DNA of 8,017 nucleotides from Promethearchaeia archaeon (lineage in GTDB: Archaea; Asgardarchaeota; Lokiarchaeia; Sigyniarchaeales; SOKP01), in assembly GCA_029856445.1 (NCBI GenBank), contig JAHQWY010000168.1, positions 1 through 8,017 of the forward strand. The letters run 5' to 3'. The stretch's first letter is position 1. Each line of letters opens with the position of its first letter. A program made the translations under genes and the position numbers. Under the pieces are notes generated by a model. That model made no database searches. It was not told the DNA's origin and was given only the letters and a program-made list of their open reading frames with translations. Below, one piece after another: positions 1 to 6,224 of the stretch.

Positions 1-14
1 GAAAAAATATAAAT
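1..14 (+). promoter_or_regulatory. Possible archaeal promoter (BRE/TATA-like) for the hydrolase gene
   Basis: A purine run (GAAAAA, 1-6) is followed directly by ATATAAAT (7-14), which fits the archaeal order of a BRE then a TATA box. With the usual spacing of about 25 bases, transcription would start near 36 and leave a leader of about 23 bases before the ATG at 59. No Shine-Dalgarno sequence is visible in that leader. The background is very AT-rich and the site touches the window edge, so this is only suggestive. Confidence 0.35.
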
Positions 15-58
15 CATTAAATAATTTTTAGAACTTAAAACTTCCAAGTTGAAATTTA

Positions 59-886
59 ATGACTATATCATATGATTTAGAAACTATTACTCCTCATACA
101 GTAGCGAACACTACAGGAGAGGGGCGTGGCAATGCAGGAGGGATCGCATTAAGAAATTTCTGTATTGCAATAGACAGTACGATGTATGTGAAAACTGGAG
201 AGATCTTACGCAATAATTTAGAAACAAAATTTAATATTCCAGTTAAATATTTAGTAATAACTCATTACCATGGAGATCATATTTTTGGGATTAAACCCTT
301 TAAAGATGTCTGTGTTTTGAGTAGTGAAATTACTTCAAAGATTATGTTGAACAGCGAAACTAAATCGCGTTATCAAGTTTTTATTAAAGATTTAGCTAAA
401 GAAGGCCCAATTGGCGAAGGGCTTGAGTATATCGTTCCCACTCTTCTCTTCACAGATAAACTAATCATCCAAGATGATGATTTGTATATAGAGATTTTTC
501 ACACCGGTGGACATACTGCCGGTTCTAGTTTTGTCTCATTTCCATATGAGAAAGTAATATTTGCAGGAGATTTAATCTTTGAAAACACATTTCCTTATAT
601 AGGAGATCCTACCTGTAATCCTGAGCATTTAATTGAAGCATTAGAGAAAATGCGAGAGATGGATGCTGATATATATATTCCAGGTCATGGTCCAATCTTA
701 AAGGGTGCAAATTCATTAAATAGGCATATTGATTTTATGATAGAATTTAAAAATATAATTCAAGATGCAATAAGAGACAATCTAAACGCAAAGGATATCG
801 GAGTTCCAGATATTTTTGGAGAACCAGATGCTAATCGAAAAAACATGGCTATTAACCATTGGTTAAATTTTTATAAAAATAAATAA
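59..886 (+). CDS. Metallo-beta-lactamase-fold metal-dependent hydrolase
   Basis: A 275-residue soluble protein with no signal peptide or membrane segment, so probably cytoplasmic. The binuclear metal site of the fold looks complete: H69-x-H71-x-D73-H74 (motif HYHGDH), H152 in GGHTAG, the bridging Asp D171 in AGD, and H210 in PGHG. The N-terminal part (about 20-66) has the usual glycine-rich start and two beta strands, and the C-terminal 60 residues are mostly helical. Length and motif spacing fit the single-domain glyoxalase-II-like/hydrolase branch. The family covers thioester, lactone, beta-lactam, phosphodiester and sulfur-compound hydrolysis, and nothing here fixes the substrate. No flavodoxin or rubredoxin domain follows, so it is not a flavodiiron protein. 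The ATG at 59 is the only sensible start; no ribosome binding site is seen, consistent with a short-leader archaeal transcript. It converges on the transporter cluster, so a functional link is doubtful. Confidence 0.93.
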   Translation: MTISYDLETITPHTVANTTGEGRGNAGGIALRNFCIAIDSTMYVKTGEILRNNLETKFNIPVKYLVITHYHGDHIFGIKPFKDVCVLSSEITSKIMLNSETKSRYQVFIKDLAKEGPIGEGLEYIVPTLLFTDKLIIQDDDLYIEIFHTGGHTAGSSFVSFPYEKVIFAGDLIFENTFPYIGDPTCNPEHLIEALEKMREMDADIYIPGHGPILKGANSLNRHIDFMIEFKNIIQDAIRDNLNAKDIGVPDIFGEPDANRKNMAINHWLNFYKNK

Positions 887-898
887 GAAGAAAAGAAG
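876..898 (-). terminator. Possible T-tract terminator after the last transporter gene
   Basis: Read on the minus strand just past the stop codon of the 900-2192 gene, the sequence is a pyrimidine/T-rich stretch (CTTCTTTTCTTATTTATTTTT) with no hairpin. Archaeal RNA polymerase commonly terminates at such tracts. It overlaps the last codons of the convergent hydrolase gene, as expected with only 13 bases between the two genes. Confidence 0.35.
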
Positions 899-899
899 T

Positions 900-2192
900 T
901 TAAATACTAATATTATTTATTTTTTCATTTATTATCTCTCTATTTTCTGCAACTTTATCTAAATCTACTTTCCTAATGTTGGTAAGTGTCCATATCGAAG
1001 CTATAACAATTAAACCTAGTATTGCAGAATAGAAAAACAGACTGGAAATTCCGAGAATTTCAGCTAATGGTCCAGACAATATCGTTCCGATTGGGAGTAT
1101 TGAAGCAGATAAGGCACTACTAATAGATGAAACTCTACCCATTTTATCTGGTGGTACTGTCGTCTGTATGAAGGTTGTAGTTAATGAACTTACAATTGGA
1201 AGAGTTAAGCCCATTAATACGGCCCCGCCAGCTATTATGAGATAAAATCCTTTCGGTGCAAGGGCAAAAATTGTTATGCCCACCATTCCAATTCCATTAC
1301 TAATAAAAATCGTTCTAACTTTATGAGTCCAATCCTTTTTAATTGAAGTAATTACGGCACCTATTACTATTCCACCTTGAAAAAATGTTAAAGTTAAAGC
1401 ATAATGTCCAGCTTGACCACCATGAACATTATGTACATAAAGAGACATTAATGTTTTTAATGGTGCCATTAGAAAAGTAATAATTGTAAACATTACTAAG
1501 ATGATTAAAAGCCCTGGAATAGCCTTCAAAGTTTTGAAACCTAATCTAAAATCTTTAAAGAATGAATTTTTCTCTTGTTCTTCCATGACTCCAAGAGATT
1601 TTTTATTTATTAAAGGAATTTTTACTATGATCAATGGTATCAAAGCAATTATAAAGGTTATAATATCAATCCAAAGAATTACATTTACTGGAAAAAGCAA
1701 CCAAAGAATTGCAGCTATTAATTGAGCAAAAATCTGGATTACTCCTAGAAATAAAAAACTAATTGAATTAATACGGATTAATTTCTCCAGGGGAACCATA
1801 GATGGTGTAATTGCAGCTACAGTAGGTGCATGAAATGCTTGAAATATGCTACGAGCACTCATGAATATCAATACTATTAAAACACTCATAAGATTGAACT
1901 GAAAAAGTATTGTTAATATAAGTGTAGTATATGCTTGTAGTGAATCAACGATAAGAATCATCGTTTTTCTATTTAGTTTATCTGAAAATACTCCCGCAAT
2001 AGGCATACAAATAGTAGATATAAGAATTGTTATAAATGAAGCAACTGCAAGGATAATAGCACTGCCAGTTATAATTGTCAGCCACCATATTAGTACAAAA
2101 TATGCTACTGTCGATCCAAAAAGAGAAAACAATTGACCAGACCAAAAAAAAAGATATTGTTTATAGGTCGATTTATTTGATGTTAATTCTAT
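900..2192 (-). CDS. MFS transporter, DHA3 (macrolide-efflux-like) type, paralog 1; apparent ATA start
   Basis: A 12-helix major facilitator superfamily exporter, 430 residues if read from an ATA at 2192-2190. Motif A lies at residues 67-77 (GVFSDKLNRKT), the family loop AFHAPTVAAI follows TM4, a conserved Asp is at 176 (LWIDIITF), and VPPDKMGRVSSI opens TM11 near 347. The first standard start codon in frame is TTG at 2132, which would remove half of TM1. The frame continues upstream through residues aligning one for one with the paralog at 4895-6181 (NKSTYKQYLFFWSGQ against TRKSFRQYIFFWTGQ) until TAA at 2198-2196. The ATA sits exactly where that paralog has ATG, and an AGGGGAT box lies 5 bases before it in both. 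Substrate is unknown; relatives export drugs or other small hydrophobic compounds by proton antiport. Several family-conserved residues are changed (DR to DK, NG to NS). It is the last gene of the cluster. It could be a start-codon-loss copy, but the frame is fully intact. A conservative start would be 2132. Confidence 0.9.
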   Translation of the reverse strand: MELTSNKSTYKQYLFFWSGQLFSLFGSTVAYFVLIWWLTIITGSAIILAVASFITILISTICMPIAGVFSDKLNRKTMILIVDSLQAYTTLILTILFQFNLMSVLIVLIFMSARSIFQAFHAPTVAAITPSMVPLEKLIRINSISFLFLGVIQIFAQLIAAILWLLFPVNVILWIDIITFIIALIPLIIVKIPLINKKSLGVMEEQEKNSFFKDFRLGFKTLKAIPGLLIILVMFTIITFLMAPLKTLMSLYVHNVHGGQAGHYALTLTFFQGGIVIGAVITSIKKDWTHKVRTIFISNGIGMVGITIFALAPKGFYLIIAGGAVLMGLTLPIVSSLTTTFIQTTVPPDKMGRVSSISSALSASILPIGTILSGPLAEILGISSLFFYSAILGLIVIASIWTLTNIRKVDLDKVAENREIINEKINNISI

Positions 2193-2197
2193 TTTTT

Positions 2198-2204
2198 ATC
2201 CCCT
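2198..2204 (-). promoter_or_regulatory. AGGGGAT ribosome binding site that argues for an ATA start
   Basis: On the minus strand AGGGGAT (2204-2198) is followed by 5 bases and then ATA at 2192-2190. The paralog gene at 4895-6181 has the identical heptamer, the same 5-base gap and then ATG. The match in sequence and spacing indicates that translation of the 900-2192 gene was designed to begin at 2192, not at the internal TTG at 2132, which has no such box upstream. Confidence 0.6.
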
Positions 2205-2272
2205 GTTATCGATTCAAAATAATGATTTGATAAATATTTACTCCTAAAAGAAATTTTAGATTTTATAGATTT

Positions 2273-3520
2273 TTACATTTGACGTACTATTACTTGATCA
2301 TAATCAATATGTCGAATCCCTGTAAATATATAAGGAATAATGGTAACGATCATGCTGAATAGAGCACATAGAATATATAAATTAGAGACGCCCATAATTT
2401 CACTTAATGGTCCTGCGAGAATGGTTCCTAAAGGTGAAGCAACCATCATTAACAAATTCAGAAGAGAAGATACTCTACCCATTTTATCAAGAGGTACTGA
2501 AATTTGTATAGCTGTCATCACGATTGTATTAACAACCGGCATAACGAAACCCATAACAAAAGATCCAATCCATAACATTGGATAAAATCCTATCGGAGCA
2601 AGTCCATAAATTAAATATCCAAGGTTCATGAGCATAATTCCAATAAAAAAGGTTCTTATTTTATTATTCCACTTCTTTTTTACAGAAACTAATATGGATC
2701 CTAAAATCATGCCCCCTTGCATAATCATTTGAATCAAAGCTAATGTAAAAGTACTTCCACCATGTATAATCTTGATAAAAAATGGTGCTAGTACCATTGC
2801 AGGTTGTGATAACATAACTAATAGCATTGCTAGTATCATGATAATTAAGAGTCCAGGGACACCTCTTAAAATAGAAAATCCAGACTTAATTTCTTTGCCG
2901 AATGAACTTTTTTCTTGACCCATGGTATCAATTTGAATCGTCGGTGCTTTAAGCGTTATAAGAGGAACTAGTGCTATAAAGAAAGTTATCACATCTAGCC
3001 ATAAAATATACTTTATTGGAAAGAAGAATAATAGTGTAGCACCGACAGCAGGTCCAATGAACTGAACAATACCAAGAAACAAATATCTAATCCCATTCAC
3101 TCTACTCAATTTATCTTTGGGAATCATAGAAGGAATGATAGCACTGACAGTAGGTTGATGGAATGCTTGACATACACTACGAAATCCTATAATTGTAAAA
3201 ACAAACCAAAATTCTGTGAAATTAAACATAAAAGATAAAGCTAATATTGTTGTTATAATTGCTTGTAATGAATCTGCGACTAAAATTATCATCCTTCGAT
3301 CATATCTATCTGATATTACTCCTGCGATAGGGAAGAAGACAAGTGTTGGAATTAAAAAAATAAAATTAGCAATCGAGAGCATTAGAGCACTACCAGTCTC
3401 ATCCGTAATCCACACAGATATAGCAAAAAAGACAACAAGTGATCCTAATAATGAAAACAGCTGTCCAGAGAAAAAAAAAATGTAACTCTTAAATGTCTCT
3501 TGATTAGCTGTTTCTTCCAA
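2273..3520 (-). CDS. MFS transporter, DHA3 (macrolide-efflux-like) type, paralog 2; TTG start
   Basis: A 415-residue integral membrane protein with the 12-helix MFS pattern and a charged central loop around 195-222 that separates the two six-helix halves. Motif A is at 67-76 (GVISDRYDRR). The post-TM4 loop reads AFHQPTVSAIIPSMIPKDKL (119-138), Asp176 lies in YILWLDVITF, and VPLDKMGRVSS (342-352) precedes ASPLGTILAGPLSE. These are typical of DHA3/MefA-like proton-coupled exporters; the substrate cannot be read from sequence. The start is TTG at 3520-3518: only one sense codon (AAA) separates it from an upstream in-frame TGA, and the resulting N-terminus has the same 13 residues before the conserved Tyr as paralog 4. 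No Shine-Dalgarno sequence precedes it (the leader ends GTTGAAAA), so translation is probably weaker than for the first genes of the cluster, unless coupled. It lies 79 bases after paralog 3 and 80 bases before paralog 1. Confidence 0.93.
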   Translation of the reverse strand: MEETANQETFKSYIFFFSGQLFSLLGSLVVFFAISVWITDETGSALMLSIANFIFLIPTLVFFPIAGVISDRYDRRMIILVADSLQAIITTILALSFMFNFTEFWFVFTIIGFRSVCQAFHQPTVSAIIPSMIPKDKLSRVNGIRYLFLGIVQFIGPAVGATLLFFFPIKYILWLDVITFFIALVPLITLKAPTIQIDTMGQEKSSFGKEIKSGFSILRGVPGLLIIMILAMLLVMLSQPAMVLAPFFIKIIHGGSTFTLALIQMIMQGGMILGSILVSVKKKWNNKIRTFFIGIMLMNLGYLIYGLAPIGFYPMLWIGSFVMGFVMPVVNTIVMTAIQISVPLDKMGRVSSLLNLLMMVASPLGTILAGPLSEIMGVSNLYILCALFSMIVTIIPYIFTGIRHIDYDQVIVRQM

Positions 3521-3599
3521 TTTTCAACGACTCAAATAAATGATGCTTTACTTTTCAAATGATAATTTTAATTTTAATGTTATTAATCTTTTTGTTTAT

Positions 3600-4850
3600 C
3601 TATTGGTTTGCATTATTGCGATTATTAACTCGCGTATAGGCAATCCACCATATGATAATGGTGATTGTCATTCCTATAATCGAACAAAAAAGGAATAGTT
3701 TAGGCACACCAAATATCTCTGCCAACGGACCAGAAATTAAAACACCTATTGGAGATATCGCTGAGGAGATTGCATAATCAATAGAAGAAATCCTCCCCAA
3801 TTTCTCTTTTGGCACTTTTTGTTGCATAATTGTTAAATAGATTGTATTTATAATAGGAAATGTAAATCCAAGAATTGCTATAATGATGCTCATTAATAAG
3901 AAATATCCATGTGGAGTAATACCAATAATTCCATATGTGGCCATTATAAGGAATTCCCCCCCAAAGTAGATGAAAAATCCATGTTTCCAATGCTTTTTAA
4001 TAGAAGTTACTAATGCTCCTAAAAGTGTACCCCCATTCATGCATGCAAGGACAATAGCTACATTTGTGGGCGTACCAGAATGATTGAATAAAATGAGATA
4101 AGGCATAAAGACACTAAAAGGTCTTAATAAAAAGTTTATAAACATTGCTATTATAAGCATCATCAATACAACAGGGATCAATTTTAAAGTTTGAAAACCA
4201 ATTTTCAAATCTTCTAAATATGATTTTTTCTGAATTGAGGTTACATCTATTTTAATTGTCGGTATACTAGTCAATATTAAGATAATAAATGCAATAACAA
4301 ATGTTATTGGATCTAATAAAAGGATAATCGTGATAGGAAGAAAAGCCATTAACATCGCCGCTATTATCGGTCCTATTATTTGAAGAAATCCTGTAAGAAA
4401 CAAATTAGCACCATTCATTCTACTTAACCGTTCTTTAGGAACCATAGTCGGTACAATCGCATTTACAGTAGGTATGTGGAATCCTTGAAATAATCCAAGA
4501 AGCCCATTAATGGCTATGATGGGTATTGGTTCTGCTATCTTAAAAAGAAACAAAAAAACTATTAAAACCATAATAGATGCCTGAAGAGAATCAACTACCA
4601 TAATAATCTTTTTTCTGTTCCATCTATCTATTAAGACTCCCGCAAAAGTAATTACAATTGTCATTGGTAAAATATATAAAAAACTGGATAATGATAGAAG
4701 CATTGTACTTCCAGTAATCTCAGTTAACCACAAAATTATTGTAAACTGTGAAATAGATGAACCTAAAACTGAAAACAGCTGCCCACTCCAAAATAATAGG
4801 TATGTTTTAAATGTTTTCTCATTAACTGTAATTTCTGTATTCATTTCCAT
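3600..4850 (-). CDS. MFS transporter, DHA3 (macrolide-efflux-like) type, paralog 3 (most divergent copy)
   Basis: A 416-residue, 12-helix MFS exporter. It has motif A at 71-81 (GVLIDRWNRKK), GFHIPTVNAIVPTMVPKERL after TM4 (from about 123), Asp180 in ILLLDPITF, and VPKEKLGRISSI opening TM11. It is the least similar of the four. The TM7-8 region reads NHSGTPTNVA where paralogs 1 and 4 share VHGGxAGHxAL, and its C-terminus lacks the IRKVDLD tail. A different substrate or older duplication is therefore likely (inference). Start at ATG 4850 gives MEMNTE; a second in-frame ATG at 4844 would shorten it by two residues and cannot be excluded. Neither has a clear ribosome binding site. The gene follows paralog 4 by 44 bases, and a T8 tract lies in that gap. 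Confidence 0.93.
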   Translation of the reverse strand: MEMNTEITVNEKTFKTYLLFWSGQLFSVLGSSISQFTIILWLTEITGSTMLLSLSSFLYILPMTIVITFAGVLIDRWNRKKIIMVVDSLQASIMVLIVFLFLFKIAEPIPIIAINGLLGLFQGFHIPTVNAIVPTMVPKERLSRMNGANLFLTGFLQIIGPIIAAMLMAFLPITIILLLDPITFVIAFIILILTSIPTIKIDVTSIQKKSYLEDLKIGFQTLKLIPVVLMMLIIAMFINFLLRPFSVFMPYLILFNHSGTPTNVAIVLACMNGGTLLGALVTSIKKHWKHGFFIYFGGEFLIMATYGIIGITPHGYFLLMSIIIAILGFTFPIINTIYLTIMQQKVPKEKLGRISSIDYAISSAISPIGVLISGPLAEIFGVPKLFLFCSIIGMTITIIIWWIAYTRVNNRNNANQ

Positions 4851-4879
4851 TCCATAAATTCTATTTTATTAATAGTAAT

Positions 4880-4887
4880 AAAAAAAA
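4880..4887 (-). terminator. T8 tract between the first and second transporter genes
   Basis: On the minus strand a run of eight T begins 7 bases after the stop codon of the 4895-6181 gene (context CTCTTTTTTTTATTAC), with no hairpin. Such tracts can be intrinsic terminators in archaea. The gaps on either side of the coiled-coil gene hold A-runs instead, with no T-tract in the direction of transcription. It could therefore end, or partly attenuate, a bactofilin/coiled-coil/transporter transcript before the other three transporters. Confidence 0.35.
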
Positions 4888-4894
4888 GAGATAA

Positions 4895-6181
4895 TTATAT
4901 TTCAATACTTTCAATTTTGCCATTAATTTCATCATACAACCCCTTTCTATCCAAATCGACTTTCCTTATCCCTGTAAAAAACCAAAAGCTAATAGTGCAT
5001 AGAATACCGAGTAGAGCACAAGAAAATAGCAGAGCAGGAATACCCAATAACAATGCTAATGGCCCTGAAACAAGTGAACTGACTGGTGAGATTGCTGAAG
5101 CAAGGGTAGATTCAATCGAAGTTACTCTCCCTAATTTATCAGGAGGTACATTTGTTTGTATAAATGTTTGAGCAAGAGAGTTGATAATTGGTAAAACGAA
5201 TCCTAATATGACACCACCTAAACCCATAATAAGAAATGAACCCACAGGTGCAATCGCAAATATCATATATCCAATCCAGGCAATTATCATTCCAATAAAA
5301 ATTACTCTGATTTTATTGTTCCAGTTCTTTTTAATCGATACAAATATTGATCCACTAATAATACCTCCTGTGAAGACCATTTCAACGAGTGCAAGATGCC
5401 CTGCTCTTCCTCCGTGAACGTCAATGATAAATAGTGCCATAAGTGTATCAGCAGGTTTGATTAAGAAATTTGATAGCATCGATAAGATTAAGATTACCAT
5501 AAGACCAGGAACGATTTTCAATATTTTAAAGCCAATTTTAAAATCTTTTTTAAAGGAACGCTTTTTAACTATTTCTTCAGTATGGTTAATTTCTGCTATT
5601 GAAGGTATCGTTACCAGTAATAACGGTATCAAAGCAATAAAGAAAGTAATAATATCCGCCCATAAAATCAAGTAAGGTGAAAAGAACACTAGTAGCATTG
5701 CTCCTAAAAATGGGGCAAAGAGTTGAACCACTCCGGTAAATAAATAATTAATCCCATTTATTCGTGCTAACTTATCTTTTGGGACCATCGTAGGGATAAT
5801 GGCATTGACTATTGGTATATGGAACGCTTGAAACATGCTTCGTAAACTGATAAAAACATAAATTATCCAAATATTTGCTAACCCTAATTGAAAAAATAAG
5901 ATCAATAAAAAAGTAGCAAATGCTTGACCTGAATCGACGAAAATAATTACCTTCTTACGATCAAATCTATCCGCAACAACACCAGCTATAGGCATACATA
6001 TGATCATCATAAATACATATAAAAACGACGCAAACGAAGTTATAATAGGATCTCTATACACATCCGCAATCCAAAAAGTTAGTACAAAAAACACCACCAT
6101 TGAACCGAGTAAAGAAAACAATTGACCCGTCCAAAAGAAAATGTATTGCCTAAATGATTTTCGTGTTGGTTTAATTTCCAT
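4895..6181 (-). CDS. MFS transporter, DHA3 (macrolide-efflux-like) type, paralog 4 (first in the cluster)
   Basis: A 428-residue, 12-helix MFS exporter. Motif A is at 67-77 (GVVADRFDRKK), AFHIPIVNAIIPTMVPKDKL at 119-138, Asp176 lies in LILWADIITF, the central cytoplasmic loop is about 194-222, and VPPDKLGRVTSI is at 345-356. The tail ends IRKVDLD then EINGKIESIEI, closely resembling the tail of the 900-2192 protein; with the shared VHGGxAGHxAL segment (255-264) this makes the two the closest pair although they are not adjacent. Two family positions differ: the TM1-TM2 loop reads DVYRDPI where the others have a TGS, and GPLALLLG replaces GPLAE/GPLSE. The ATG at 6181 is firm: AGGGGAT (6193-6187) lies 5 bases upstream and the N-terminus aligns with the other copies. 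It follows the coiled-coil gene by 43 bases. Substrate unknown. Confidence 0.94.
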   Translation of the reverse strand: MEIKPTRKSFRQYIFFWTGQLFSLLGSMVVFFVLTFWIADVYRDPIITSFASFLYVFMMIICMPIAGVVADRFDRKKVIIFVDSGQAFATFLLILFFQLGLANIWIIYVFISLRSMFQAFHIPIVNAIIPTMVPKDKLARINGINYLFTGVVQLFAPFLGAMLLVFFSPYLILWADIITFFIALIPLLLVTIPSIAEINHTEEIVKKRSFKKDFKIGFKILKIVPGLMVILILSMLSNFLIKPADTLMALFIIDVHGGRAGHLALVEMVFTGGIISGSIFVSIKKNWNNKIRVIFIGMIIAWIGYMIFAIAPVGSFLIMGLGGVILGFVLPIINSLAQTFIQTNVPPDKLGRVTSIESTLASAISPVSSLVSGPLALLLGIPALLFSCALLGILCTISFWFFTGIRKVDLDRKGLYDEINGKIESIEI

Positions 6182-6186
6182 TCATA

Positions 6187-6193
6187 ATCCCCT
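6187..6193 (-). promoter_or_regulatory. AGGGGAT ribosome binding site of the first transporter gene
   Basis: AGGGGAT on the minus strand lies 5 bases (TATGA) before the ATG at 6181-6179. It is the reference for the identical box upstream of the 900-2192 gene and helps set that gene's start. Confidence 0.6.
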
Positions 6194-6224
6194 AATTTCC
6201 TAATTTTTGTTTAAATTTTTTTAT

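Noticed and set aside
59..886. A functional link between the hydrolase and the exporters, such as a drug inactivation and efflux pair
   Set aside because: The genes converge and do not share a transcript, and the hydrolase lacks features pointing to beta-lactamase activity in particular. Proximity alone is not enough.
900..2192. Calling transporter paralog 1 a pseudogene because it lacks a standard start at its natural N-terminus
   Set aside because: The remaining 430-codon frame has no internal stop or frameshift and keeps most family motifs. The single odd codon is better reported as an unusual start until checked.
3778..3990. A 70-codon minus-strand frame inside transporter paralog 3
   Set aside because: It is out of frame with an intact, family-matching transporter and has an aromatic/Ser/Tyr-rich composition typical of a shadow frame.
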